From Poecilobothrus nobilitatus (lineage: Eukaryota > Arthropoda > Insecta > Diptera > Dolichopodidae): a DNA stretch of 64,000 nt. Below are positions 1-12,125 of this stretch, one piece after another (position 1 is the stretch's first letter; each line of letters begins with the position of its first letter). The stretch spans positions 29,900,496 through 29,964,495 of the forward strand of contig OX352774.1 of the NCBI GenBank assembly GCA_947095535.1, given 5' to 3'. A program made the translations under genes and the position numbers. The notes under the pieces were generated by a model. It was not told the DNA's origin. It ran no database searches and saw only the letters and a list, made by a program, of their open reading frames with translations.

Positions 1-1500
1 ATAATATTAATATGTTAAGTAACAGTTATTTATATAGTAGAAATTACGATATTGAAACATAAACTTAATTTTTTTTTTTTAATTTAAAACTCAATAACTG
101 CAGGTCCAAAATATAGTAACAGCGCCTTAAAATTAAAAAAAATTGAAAATTATTTGATTTTATAACTTTGAATCGAATTTTAGATTAAGATAGTAAGATT
201 GACAATTAATTTTATTAAATTTTTTTTTTTTTTTTAGAATTTTTTGATAATTTCAATTTTAACTCCTCCAACTTTCAATGTGTTTTTTTTTTTCTTTTTG
301 TTTTTTGTTAAGATAACGATATAAACAAAATATATTTTAATTAATATTTAATTCCTATCGCACATTATATCGGAAGTGTATTAATGTATTTGTAAGTATG
401 CATAACTGTACATAAATAATTTATAAATTTTAAGATATAAAAAATATTATACTTAAATACAATTTAAAAACAAAAAAAAATATTCATATTTTTATTATCT
501 TATACACATGCTTTATAATATGTTTTAAACTTTATAAAATAAAAATTCAACAATTTTACATATTATTTACATATACATACATACATTATAATGGTATGAT
601 AATTAAAATCTATTTTTGCAACATTCATGATGTAAGTATGTATATTTTAATTTTATTTAATTCAAAATTACAAAAAAAAAAAAAAAAGAAAAATCTTGAA
701 ATTTCATTGGTATCCATAATATGGTTTTTAGAATTTTGTAGTATTAAATACAGCAGGACTTAAATATAACTTATAAGAATGTAAGAGTAAGAGTGAATTT
801 TATTAAATTGACCCCCATTTAAACATTTAAATAAAAAAAAAAATTTAAGTAATTTTTACGATATACATAAATAGGGAGAAATTATAGTAAGTATAATCAA
901 AAGGAATAAAACTGAAATATTAATTTAATCGAAAAAATGATACCAGCAACTTATTCTTCTTTATTTAAAAGTGTCAAATAAGTTTATTTTTATTATCATT
1001 CATACATACATATGTATATGCTTTGAATCGAAATAATGCCAATCTTGTCCAAAATTAATTTGGTAACATCAAAACATGATGATATTCTCTTAAAACGTAA
1101 TTTTCAGTTAATAAAAAATTAATAAGAAATTTTTATATCTAACTAAACATAAATTGTTAATATTAATCTTTAAAATTCGCCAAACAGATTTTTGATTCTA
1201 AATCTATAATAATAAATAGAAATAAATATGTAATCTTTTTAAGTTTTGATAAAAAAATCTAAAAATTTCAAATAAAGTTTTTCCCCGTTTAACTTTTAAA
1301 TTGTCAACACTATAGTGTTATCATAAAAAAAAAATTTTGTAAATTTTTGAGTGGAAAAAACATAATTTGAATACGGCATTGCCAAATACCGATTAAAGAA
1401 ATAGAGTGTAAAAGTAAAAAATCAAATAAAATATAAAAATAAATTGTTGATCTTATTACATATATTATCTCTAAAAATGTATAAAATGAAGGAAAGAATA
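1..1500. other. AT-rich non-coding spacer
   Basis: Long A/T tracts and short TATGTATA-type microsatellites. No reading frame with protein-like composition and no repeat that I could relate to another part of the window. Confidence 0.6.
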
Positions 1501-1512
1501 ATTTTATATAAA

Positions 1513-1622
1513 TGTTGATTAAAGAGTTTAATATAACCAGTCTTTTTGTCGAAGAATTGTTGATTGATTAAATTTGTTGATTGAAGAACTTAAGAGAGCC
1601 AGTCTTTTTGTCGAAAAAAGTT
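1513..1622. repeat. 62-bp tandem duplication
   Basis: Two adjacent diverged copies of a 62-base unit, starting near 1513 and 1575. Both begin TGTTGATT and both contain the identical stretch AGTCTTTTTGTCGAA (1539 and 1601). The middle of the unit has drifted, so the duplication is not recent. Confidence 0.75.
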
Positions 1623-1789
1623 TAAAAAAAAAAATGTTGAATGTAAAATTGAATGAAAGGATTTTTTGTTTGTTTTTCTCTTTTTCTACTCTGTGCTTTT
1701 CTACGCGTGCTTTTTTACTCGGAGCTTTCTCATCTACTTCTATTTTGTGCTAATACTTTTATCTTTGTTCATTTGTGTTATTTCTACCT

Positions 1790-2095
1790 ATAGTCACACT
1801 TTTCTACGCCATGTATTCTTAGGTCTATCAACATTTCCTTTTCCTTTGCGGGTTCCATCCCAGAGTATGTGTAGCTATGCAATTAGTAGATCATCTAAGA
1901 ACGTGACCAATCTATATATATATTGTCGTTTCTTAATTTCTATTTCGATTAAGCTCCCCCAAACCTCTTCGTTGGGTATTCTTCTTGTCCAGTATATTCT
2001 ACATATGATTCAGAGGCACTTGTAGTTTGTCTGTCTCTTTTTTGTTGTCCAGCCAAGTTTCACTATCGTATAACAGAATGGATTTTATACAGGAA
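1790..2095 (-). mobile_element. LINE fossil: 3' end of an endonuclease-reverse transcriptase ORF
   Basis: Read on the minus strand, with two or three frame changes, this stretch gives the C-terminal signature of a common animal LINE polymerase family. In order: LLYDSETW (near 2075), KLQ, then VWGSLIEIEIKKRQY, then IGHVLR, WNPQ, and RPKNTWRRKV (near 1815). The order and spacing match the family pattern of LLYGSETW, then IGHVLR, then WNPQGKR, then GRPKNTWRR. Stops and frameshifts show it is dead. The exact clade (RTE-like or a relative) cannot be decided from this fragment. A 119-codon open frame on the plus strand at 1666-2025 is the antisense shadow of this relic and is not annotated. Confidence 0.75.
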
Positions 2096-2109
2096 ATGAT
2101 TTAAAGTTA

Positions 2110-3650
2110 GTTATAGCATCAGGGTCATTTTAATTTTTAATAAAAAAATTTTCTTTTGGATCTTATTTAATTTTTTATTATTTTTCTTTTAGTTTTTAGA
2201 TTTAATTTAATTTTAAAATTAGCTACATGTTATTTCATTCATAATTAGATTCTATTTTACCAAAATGTTTAGATGTTTTTCATTACGAAATATGACCCTA
2301 AAACACATGAAAATTTTAAATATCATTTAATTTTTTTTTCTTTTTAGACGCTATTTCTTTAGATGTTATTTCACAGCAAATAAATAATCGAAATTTATTT
2401 AAAATAATCTTTTAAATTTTTTTTTTTCTTTGTAAGGAAATTAAGATTTTTTAAGGGTTTTAATGCACGAAATTAGTGGTTTGAAGCATTAAAAGAAATT
2501 GTTTAAATTAAAAATTACAATAGTCTTTAAGTGGTCAGATGATTATATTGAAACTAAATTATAAAAAGTCCTATTAAAAGAAGAAAAAATAAAAAATTTA
2601 AAATTAATATTTAATTATTTGTATACAATTATTAATCTTTAAAAGAGAAAAACTATACTTAAGTACTTAGATTTACCATTTAAAAATATTGATCCTTATA
2701 ATTATTTTTAACCCGAAAAACAATTTATTTTTATTAAAGGTCTATAAGTCATAACTTTTTTTTTGTTTAGGTTAAGAAAATGTTAGTTTATTTAAGTATA
2801 TGGGTTAGAAGAATTACCACAAATGACGTTTGAATTTTGATATTCTGCGTGATGTCCTTTTGAACATTTGTACATTAATTTGAAAAATTAATATGTATGT
2901 ATATAGCATTTATGAAATTTTTATTTATTTTTTTTTTATTATCCAAAATTTACTTTAAGTGTTTTTAACCTTCAATATAATTTCCTGTAATAATTTCTAA
3001 TGTTTAAAGGGATTAACAAAAAAAAAAAAAAAGAAAACAAATCGAGGTCATTATTTTTTTTTTTATCAAATCAAAGATTATATTCATATAATCATAATGC
3101 ATATACATATAATATTTAACACTTATGAATAATATTCTTTAAAACAACATATTATAAATATGCATAGTATATATATATATATATATATTTTAAGTACGTG
3201 TTTAAGTACAACTTATGATTCATTATTAGTTATTTCTGTTTTGATTTGAAATAAATTTCACAATTATTTTTTCCTTTTTTTTTATTTCTTTTTTAAATTT
3301 TTTTTTATTTTTTTTTTAACTAATCAATGTGGTTCAATCAAAAAACAAAATTAGGTTTACAAAATTTTTTTTTTTTTTTGTTATTAAGAATAAGGCGAGT
3401 TATTAAAAAAATATCTTATCAATTGAAACTATGTGTTCTATATAGTATATAATACATATTTACGATAAACCAACAAAAAAAAAAACGATAACCGTCTAAA
3501 CAAAAATAAAATTATCATACGGGAAATTCTTATTAAAATTTTGTTTTTTTGGTTTTTTTTTACTTATATAAATAAATTATTATTTCACGTGTCACGTGTT
3601 GATCTGCTAAAAAAAAAAAAAAAAAATTGAGTTTTAAAAACAAGCTTTGC
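2110..3650. other. AT-rich non-coding spacer
   Basis: Poly-A/T tracts, a TATATA run near 3170-3188 and a nearly palindromic TTTCACGTGTCACGTG near 3584. No gene or recognisable element seen. Confidence 0.6.
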
Positions 3651-3657
3651 AAAGCAG

Positions 3658-3780
3658 CAGTGCTGGATTAACCTATAAGCAAACTAAACACTTGTTTAGG
3701 CCATAATGGTAATTGGGGCAGCACAGAGATTCTGCAATGACGAACAGTATCGTTTTTTTATTTTCTAATATAAAATAATT
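3658..3780 (+). mobile_element. possible hAT-type transposon terminus
   Basis: A moderately GC-rich island begins with CAGTGCTGGATTAACC, which fits the CAGNGNTGG start of many hAT terminal inverted repeats. It continues into a stretch resembling degenerate hAT ends seen in many arthropod genomes (GCAAACTAAACACTTG, then a run rich in GGGGCAGCAC). A short piece with GGCACCTTAG at 4070-4079 may belong to the same relic. I found no matching inverted end, target duplication or transposase, so this is a solo remnant at best. Confidence 0.35.
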
Positions 3781-6430
3781 TCATACAAATACATACATTT
3801 TACTTTGGTTGTGGAATCGTGCACTGGTTTTAGTATATTGTAAGCAACCCTAGTAGTCTTGAACTTATGTACCAATTTAAATTTTGACATATAAATACAT
3901 AGGTACTTCATTTTGGAATAATTGTTAAAGAGAATTTCACTTTTATAAATACTGGCTGTTATTTTTGAGAAGTCCTCATTTCTTACGAACCGATATCATT
4001 TAAAAACCTAACATCCGATACTGTAATAGAAACTAAAAAAAAAAAGAAATTTAAAAAAGTTCTGATAAGTGGCACCTTAGTTTTTGGAGTTCGCTTTTTG
4101 GGGAGGGCTTAAAATTTTAACTTTTTTATTTTTTTGATATATTTAAATTACCTCTTTTACCTCATACCGTACCTTTTTTAAATCATGCCGGTTCGATTTC
4201 TGTTTCCCAAGATGCGGGGTTTCTTAGCAAGAGCATAATCATAGATTGTTTATGAAAATGCATATATTCATATAAATATAATTACATATAAATCTTCGCA
4301 AAATGTGCTACGTTTTCTTGACGATATGTTGAGGAGTAAAGTCAAAAATCTTAGTGTCAATAATTATACATTGCTAAACTTTGTAAAATTTTCTTTTTTT
4401 AAATACATATAGAACATCTATTGGTTTTACTCTAGTCCTGCAGAGCAGTGTAACTACTAACTTATAAGAACGTATACAATTTTTAGTTTTAAAAGAAAGC
4501 AAAGCAAACAGAAGAATTTGAATCACATTTTCCAGAAGAAAGTTCAGAACAATTTGAATCATATTATCGAATCAAAATTGTAGAAATTTTTATTTTAAAA
4601 ATAAATGAATTTTTAAATTAAATATTGCAAATTTAAGACTTAAGATTGCAGGGTTTAAACATATGATCTTTTAAAACTTTTCTACTGTATTTATTTTAAA
4701 ATCATCAAAATGATCATTTCAGTAAAATGCTACTCAAAAATATATTTTTATATATGTATGCATATATATATATGCAGTGTTTTTCGCATAAGAATGCAAA
4801 TATTTTAGGAGGTGATTCCTGAAGCTAAAACTTGGAAAAAATCCTATAGCATGGGCTAGTCTATTTTTCAAGTAAGATGTCATATTATGCTGAAAGATTT
4901 ATTATTTTGAGATAAATATTTTTTAAATAACAACTGAAAAAATATACGAACATTTTATAATAATTGTTAAAATATTTTTTTTTATTAAATAACGGTTTCC
5001 TTTTCTTGAACTTTAAAACAGGACTAATTTAGTTTCTGTAGAGCATATATGAGTCAAAAGTTATGCCGCAATTAATAATATAAAGCAAAAAAACATAGAA
5101 GTCCCAATATCTGGAAAATAACTGATAGACCCTCTTCTTCCCCTTCTATACTGCGAAGTACCCAATTTTTCTCAGCTTTTAGCCTCAATATAATAATCCC
5201 CTTAAATATTTTCACTCTTATATGCGAAACACTCTCTGTACTAGTTAAATGTACACGCAGTTCCTTGACATTTGATAGAAAGGACGCTTTAGTTCCATAG
5301 TTCCTTGATACTTAATAGAATTGACACTTATGACACTTAAAATGAATACAGAAAAAAAAAAGTTTGTCACACATATTATGTCTGCTGAAAATTTAAATTT
5401 TCAATTTCAAACTATAGAAACGAAAATAGTCAAAATAGAAGAAAGTCTAATAACAATTACATAAATAGGTTAAACGTCTAAAAAAGGATATAACATGCAA
5501 TATAATAACAAGATTTTAGAAAACTTTTTGAACAATGTAAAATAAAACTCCTGCCACACATGAAAGGGAAAGGCAGAGTTCTCTTTCCTACCACACTGTA
5601 GGAGATATGTGTTAGGAGAATGTTTTTAAATAAATAAATAAATAATTTTAAAATTTTATAGAAAAAAAGGAAAATATTACTACCACAAACAAAAAACCAG
5701 TAAAATATTGAATTAAAAACCTTAATTGAGACATACACTTTTATTTGGAAAAAAATGTTTATAATCAGGTATTACAAAATTAGGGATTCACCTTGATAAA
5801 GTTTAACTTAAATAATAACCCCACAAACTTCCTATATATTTTTTATTTACATTAAAAATAAATAAAAATGAAAAAAAAAAAAAAACAAACACACATATAA
5901 AAACAAAATCTTCTATTTAATATAAATATTGAATTCAATCGATTACCTTTTCAATAATTATAATTTTTTATAAATTATTGAATAAATTATTGAATTTTAT
6001 TAAATAGAAAAAAAAAATTATTTAACATTCAATTTATAGTATTGATTTTTATTATTTCCTGTGCTTATAATAATGCGGTTTTAGACAACAAAAAAAAAAC
6101 ATTTATTTTTTTATTTTTCATTTCTATTCAATACTAAATATTGATTAAATTGTTATTACCATTGGCTAAAGATATGTAATGTGGTAAATGCTAATATTTA
6201 AATATCAAAATGTTTTAAAATTCTTGATTAAATATTTTTTTGTTTTTTTATATAAAATTAATAATAATAAAAATATAATTTTTGAATAAAATGAATCATT
6301 TTGAATATTTTTATTCATAAACAACAATTCGGCAAAGTGCAATAAAGCCTATTGCAATTAAGGCCTAATTATTTTTTTTTTAAATAATGGAAATAAAATC
6401 TAATTGTATTATTATATTTATATTCCGGAA
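3781..6430. other. AT-rich non-coding spacer
   Basis: Contains slightly GC-richer patches at 4070-4240 and 5100-5330, but all frames are broken and no family was recognised. A tetranucleotide ATAA run lies near 5628-5643. Short open frames here (for example minus 5478-5738) have low-complexity composition and are not supported. Confidence 0.55.
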
Positions 6431-6436
6431 AAAGCG

Positions 6437-6492
6437 TTAGTTTTGAAGAAATGGGGACTGAAAAAAAATTAGTTTTGAAGAAATGGGGACTG
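6437..6492. repeat. 32-bp tandem duplication
   Basis: The 24-base string from TTAGTTTTGAAG to ATGGGGACTG occurs twice without mismatch, at 6437-6460 and 6469-6492, separated by an A tract. The period is 32 bases. The perfect match suggests a recent duplication. Confidence 0.85.
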
Positions 6493-6555
6493 CAAAGGTT
6501 TCAGGGTTGACCAGAATATAGAAAATTGTTTAAAACCTGAAAATATTTTACAGTC

Positions 6556-6583
6556 GGCTACAAAATCAAGGTTATACGCTTTT
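6556..6583 (+). repeat. dispersed repeat core, copy 1
   Basis: The string CTACAAAATCAAGGTTATAC matches a core also found at 26530, 26617 and 31477 (consensus ACAAAATCAGGGTTATAC followed by a T-rich run). It is probably the most conserved part of an old interspersed element. Boundaries are not visible. Confidence 0.5.
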
Positions 6584-6989
6584 CATAGTCATATATAGAC
6601 TTTATTTCCAATTAAAATGAGAAATAAGACCTAACGCGGAATTTTTCGAATTATTTCGAAAGCGTTATTGCTGTACGATTTATTTCACCCTGCCAAAAAT
6701 AACATCACTATCTACAGTTCAAATCTATCTATAGTATAGTTAATTTATACATAAGCCTCATAAACCAATTCAATATATTATATGAGGTGTGATAACTCAT
6801 CAATTTATTTTATAAATTTATAATAATCGGTTTCATTTAAATATTAATTAGATTAAAATTGTTAATAAGTTTAACTAACAAATCTAAATTGAAATAAAAA
6901 TAAGAAAAAAAAGAAATGATTTATTTATTGAATTTAGAAATCAACACTTTGTCGTTTTTCCTTTTTTTTTCTTAATGAATTATCAAAAT

Positions 6990-7710
6990 ATTTTCATGTG
7001 AATGGATGGATGTTTTATAGCATATTTCCAAAAAAAATTTCGAAAAAATGTGCCTATTAGTTTCACTCTGTCCATCCGTCCATCTGTCTGTCTGTTTACA
7101 AAACTTCTGCATCGTTAAAGATAGAGAAAAAAAATTCTCTTAAAAAAATTAATTTTGTAGAACAACTTTTTCATGTAGCATCCATCATGGAACTATAGCC
7201 TCTCAAACTTTGAAAAAGCCCTATTTTTAAACGCTTATATTTCAAGTTCCGCTTAACATTTTTTCAATCTGAAACGGAATTTTTTTTACCTTTATAAATC
7301 AATATAAAAATTATATATAGTTTTTAAGTTTGAGCTATTACGCCTCAAAAACTATAATTTTGAGCTTACGAGCTTTTGTTTATGAGCTATTACGCTTCAA
7401 AAATTGAAAATTTGCTATTTTTAAACACCTGTAACTTGGCACCTGTAAAAATTTTTCTTGGGCAAGACATGAAAATTAAAGGTTCAATAATATATGTTTA
7501 CTTGTGTTAATGGTTTTTCTTAGTTATATAGGGTTCCGGACTTACAGCCCCTCAAAATTCCAGAAAGGTCAAATTTTCACGTTTTTTCTTATTACATGAA
7601 ATTTTCAAATTTTTTTGCAAATCACAATTCTAAACAGTTTGTATTGTCTTTTGGAAATGTGCGCTTTTAAAAACCATTGGTTTACATTCTACCTTGTTTT
7701 TATTATATGA
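6990..7710 (+). mobile_element. DINE-1-like dispersed element, copy 1
   Basis: Begins near a (GTCY)n stretch (7076-7097, CTGTCCATCCGTCCATCTGT). The body contains AAACACCTGTAACTTGGCAC at about 7420-7440 and ends with a TTCTAAACAG, TTGTCTTTTGGAAA, ACATTCTACCTTG series. The whole body aligns by eye with 40180-40860. Its CACCTGTAACTTG part also aligns with the reverse strand of 37180-37330. (GTCY)n followed by a conserved body is the layout of DINE-1/mini-me elements in flies, which are non-autonomous Helitron-related elements. The TATACCC head seen in other copies is missing or unrecognisable here. Confidence 0.55.
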
Positions 7711-9449
7711 TTTTAGATGATTTCATTATTAATTTTATAAAAATTGTAAAAGTAAATAAAATTTTTTTGTTAATAATTAAATAATAATAATACATAATTG
7801 TAAATTCTATTTCAATTACACATCCAAAAAATATTATCAAAAAGTCTTAACTTTTTTTGTTAGCTCTCCAAAAATGTGTATAGGATATCTGATAATATGA
7901 AATCATAAATTTGAAATTGTACAGATTTATTGTATTATATATAAAAAAAACTTTTTGGATTTATGCTAAAAGATTTCCAGAACTTTTAGTGACAAAATGG
8001 TTATAACTTTGTGAAAGTCCCTGCAAGCGCTATAGTTGATCCCAATCAACAACACTATCATTGTAGTAATCCTACATTACGTAGTAGCTACAAGCATTTT
8101 TAATAAGAAGTAAAAAGGAAAAATAATAAAAAAAAGTTTAGAACAATATTGTTAGATAGGGAAGTAAAAATAGAATTTTAAAGATAACAAGATACATTTT
8201 GTACATTTACAAAACCATAATATGAAAAAATCTATAAAATTGTAATTATTTTTGCATTATACAACATCTTTAATTTTTTGGTGAATTTTTTTTTTCTTTT
8301 TTTTTAGAGAAAATAATAAAAATTAATATTCATTTTTTCAGTTAAGATTAAATTTTCTTAAAGTTTAATTTTTACATTTTACCTTTAAAAAATTTACACA
8401 AGTATATTCATGTTCCAGAATCCAGATGGTTTAAAATAGATAATTTTCAATGTCCTTTCGCATAGACTCTTAGACTGAAGTTATAGTTACAATTGAAATT
8501 CGTCATTGAAATTCGTTTTATTAAAAACTTACATTGTTTTACGTAAAGGCGGTTATAACAGTCAGTCAGTAAAATTACATGTTAAATCAAAATAAAACTT
8601 ATTTTGTGGTTAGATTGCATCATAAATTTTTTTCAATGACGAATACAGAAATGGGAAGGAAGGAAACATATTTACACATTGGGGCAATTTTCTTTAATAT
8701 GCAAAATTATAGATCAGCTGTTCAGGAAAATAATTATCAATCTGAAAAATGATAAAATTGATATTAATTTTATTTTATTGATATATTTAATTTAATATTT
8801 TGATATTTTAAAGATATTAATAAAATATAAATTTTGTAAATTAATAGTTATGTTTATTATTTAGTAAGTATGTTTATATAGAGGGCCTAGGGTTTAGGAA
8901 AATTTAAATTATAGAAATCCTCCTTGCGTCAACCATGAATAAAGTAAATATACAATATAAACCAAATAAATAATATTGCAATATAAATTAAGAACAAGTA
9001 TTAAAAAATATCAAAATGGCACCATAATGGCACCTTACTTTCGATACTTGTACGTATAAGAAATGTTCAGTCATGTAGACCAAACCAACCAAACTTGTTA
9101 TTATAGATTACAGTTATTTTTTATTCTTAACGAATTTATGCCACTCAAAATTTAAAGTTTTTAAAAGTTTTTAAAGCGTTTGGAAAACTTTGAAAACTTC
9201 TAAAGGGTTTTAGTTTTTTTAACATAACAGAAATTTAAATACCTAATCTAAAATTAATTCTTTCAGTTATAAGTTTCAAAGTATAGAATCTACTATGAAA
9301 AATAAAAAAAAAAAAAACAATACAAAATCGTGAAGGGGCTAAGGTTTATTTTCGGCATCACAGGACACAAAAATAAATAGGTTAGTATAAGAATAAAATT
9401 AATAATAATCGCAATTTTGAGAAAAAAAATCCAATATGCGACATATGGT
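7711..9449. other. AT-rich non-coding spacer
   Basis: No gene or clear element. A small patch at 8030-8100 has short self-complementary words (GTAGTAATCCTACATTACGTAGTAGC) but no long stem. Confidence 0.55.
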
Positions 9450-10150
9450 TATTATACCCGTATAAAAAATAAATATAGTTCAAGGTTATACTAAATTTAG
9501 TATTACGTTTGTGATACCTTAAACGAGCCGAGCTAGATATAGCTCAAATGTATCTGGATCGGATTTGAATCGAAAAATTAGTCGTTACTATAACTTAAAA
9601 AGTATAGGAGCTAGAAAATTAAAATTTTTAACACGTCACTTTTGTAAAATTCTTAGTTTCTCTATTTAAACCCAGCAAGTTCGGCCAGCGAGTTCGCGTA
9701 GCTGCCATACAACTTCTTTCTCTATATAATAATAACTCAGTGGAAGTCAGGTATCTGAAATTTTGTCAAAAGATGCCAAGTTGCATGACAACAACTTCTA
9801 TAAAATTTGGTTGTCCTAGAACAGCACGTTCACCTAGCTTACATATCTTGAAACTTAATTAATCTATTAGCCATCTGAAATCTTTTTTTTTTTCGAATGA
9901 TTGATCTTTACAATTACGGAATGTGAAACATGATGATAAAGATATATGGCAACAACTTCACTTAACTTGTAAAATGTGATTCGTTCGGGTCAAGAAATTT
10001 AAGTAGATGTCATACAACTTAACATGAATTTATCTCACTCTATACTTAATTAAGTAAAACATCTGAAATTTTGTAAAAGATGATCAAAATTTTATGGAAA
10101 CTGCATATATATTATGCTCAAACGGATATCTTAAAGTTAACACGCAGTTT
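9450..10150 (+). mobile_element. DINE-1-like dispersed element, copy 2
   Basis: The head at 9450-9530 reads TTATTATACCCGTATAAAA and then ACGTTTGTGATACC and GAGCTAGATATAGC. The order matches the reverse strand at 37950-38037 (TATACCCG, GTTTGTAACACC, GAGCTAGATATACC). The next part, CTTAAAAAGTATAGGAGCTAGAAA, matches the part after (GTCC)n in that copy. The body holds three degenerate copies of CATCTGAAATTTTGTAAAAGATG (near 9748, 9870 and 10048), about 120-180 bases apart, so it has an internal tandem structure. The tail was not recognised, so the right boundary is approximate. Confidence 0.55.
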
Positions 10151-11260
10151 GCTCTACACTTTTCCTCGATTTTTTTTATCATTTTATTATTTAGAAATTT
10201 TCTCCTGATAGCGTATATGGGGAAAGTATTTTAAATGGGATATAATTACAAAAAAAATATTACACATTTTTATTTGATTGATTCTAATATGATAACTCTT
10301 TTCTGTGTTAAGGCATTTTTTATCTTTTTTTTTTTAATCAAAATTTATACAAAAAAAAAAAACAAAACAATAATAGCAATAATAATACAAAAATTGACTC
10401 GTGACATTATGTTTAGCATAGCGCTATAATAGGTACATTTATAATACACATTACATTTCGCACATATACTTTACTTTACAACTCTTTTTTTTTTTTTGTT
10501 GTTTTTTTTTTTTTTGAAGCGCTTAAATTCTTGTCGGATGGGTGTAAAAATTCATTTCTATTTTTGACTTGTTATCTTTTTAGGATAAGCTTTAATAATC
10601 AATATATAATAATTAATAAAACAAATAAATTTGTACATAATTGTGTAGTATGTATATATATATATATATGTATATTTATAATATTAAATATATATATATG
10701 TATATATATACAAAGTATATACATTTTATCAATAAAATTTTGTAAACAATTTAAAATAATCTAGAATTGATAAAAAAAAAAGAAAAGGGTGAAGAATTTA
10801 AAAAAGTTCAGTGACTCATGGTGTGCTGGAGTATTTATTTTGTTAGAATATATGGTATTTACAGATTAATAAACTTGTGTTTAGTAAAGACAAAAAAAAA
10901 AATAAATTGAATTAAAATGTATTTTATTATAATATATAGTTTAGTGCATTTATGAAATTAATTTATAATGACAATTTTTTACAAAAAAAAAATTTTTTTT
11001 TGTTGTAGATGGAAGTATAAACAAGAAACACATTGCATGTTATTAAGAAAGAAATTATAGTTATAGCAACTAAAAAAAGTAAAATTCAAATTCAGAAAGT
11101 TAGAAAATTGATGACTGGTTTATAATATTTAAAATAAAATAATGAAATAAATTGTTTTACCACCATTATTTAAATTATCCTTTGTGATTTAATGTCGTGT
11201 TGGCATTCAACATAAAATACTGAATAGTTTTGGTTTTTTTTTTTACATTTTTTTTAGAAG
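10151..11260. other. AT-rich non-coding spacer
   Basis: Poly-A/T tracts and TATATG microsatellites (10650-10710). Open frames at 10235-10429 and 10531-10764 are rich in Phe, Ile, Lys and Tyr as expected of random AT sequence, so they are not called as genes. Confidence 0.6.
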
Positions 11261-11513
11261 GGTTGGGTCCGAAATCCCAAAGTCAAAATTCCAAAATCAA
11301 AATCGCAAACTCAAAATCCCAAAAAAAAAGAATTTCAAATTTCAAAATCCCAATATTACAAAATCCTATTGTTACAAAATCCCAAGTTACAAAATAATGA
11401 GATTTATGCATTTAGAAATTAAAATATGTTTATTGTCAATAAAATTGAATACCACCAAGCTATACAAGATTGTCATTTCTATTGCTTTCTATGTTATTGT
11501 TATCTAGAAAATG

Positions 11514-11703
11514 TTTTTTTTTTAATGCATTTCTCTGCCACATAAATGTGGACAGGAAATTACACAGCCTTTCCTGTTCAGGCGTAGCTGTAAATGTCGT
11601 AATGGGGAATAACTCTTACGACGTGTATGGGATTCGAAACCACACTCCCTCGGTGTTTACAGCGTATTTTATACGCTCTTATCCACTAGGCCACCGAGGC
11701 CCC
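11514..11703 (-). mobile_element. tRNA-derived SINE, copy 1 (full length)
   Basis: On the minus strand the element starts GGGGCCTCGGTGGCCTAGTGG, which contains a tRNA A-box (TGGCCTAGTGG). A B-box-like GGTTTCGAATCCC follows about 60 bases on. Next comes a tRNA-unrelated body (TTACAGCTACGCCTGAACAGG, then GGACAGGAAATTACACAGCC on the plus strand), and it ends in a poly-A tail (T run at 11514-11523). Length is about 180 bp plus tail. Three further copies lie at 28403, 35904 and 49687. RNA polymerase III transcription is expected of the class. A plus-strand open frame crossing it (11470-11733) is a by-product. Confidence 0.8.
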
Positions 11704-12065
11704 AAAGATTTTTGTTTTTTATTAGAAATATAAAGCAACATTATTTATTAAATGTTTGTAATCATTTTATTTTGGATTTGAATAAAATTCTTGTCGAGTC
11801 ATTAAATGACTGAACGGCTGTCTCTAAAATCAAAAAACTTTTAAAACTAAATTTAAAACTTAGCTAAAACTTTTAAAACTTTTTTAGCGTTTTAAAACTA
11901 AATTTTTTTAAAATATATATAAAAATTAAATCTGATTCAGAATCTCGTATGAAATAAATATTCTGGAAAAAAGGTCTACTCTGATTTTTGACTGTAACTC
12001 TAAAATTTTTCCTAATTCAGAATTTCCCATATAGATAATATATAAATATTCTGTAAAAGACATAT

Positions 12066-12125
12066 AACATTTTAAAATAGTGGGGGTTGCTGCCGCCAAG
12101 CCTCCGCTAAACAAATTATTGAAAC
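12066..12125 (+). repeat. dispersed core of the foldback-like family, copy 1
   Basis: The string AACATTTTAAAATAGTGGGG, followed by CTGCCGCCAAGCCTCC and ACAAATTATTGA, lies inside the foldback-like element. It recurs inverted at 31752-31820 (CAATAATTTGTGTATAGCG, then GGTGGCAGTCCCCACTAC) and, shorter, at 31388-31428 (GGCGGCACTAGCTTCCACTA). It is far more GC-rich than its surroundings and better conserved than the flanks, which suggests a functional or coding origin in the parent element. Confidence 0.55.

Noticed and set aside
1666..2025. 119-codon plus-strand open frame with a hydrophobic start
   Set aside because: Antisense of a LINE fossil whose recognisable protein signal is on the minus strand.
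11470..11733. 87-codon plus-strand frame, and its relative at 49671-49916
   Set aside because: Both are translations of the antisense strand of the SINE copies, which explains their similarity to each other.
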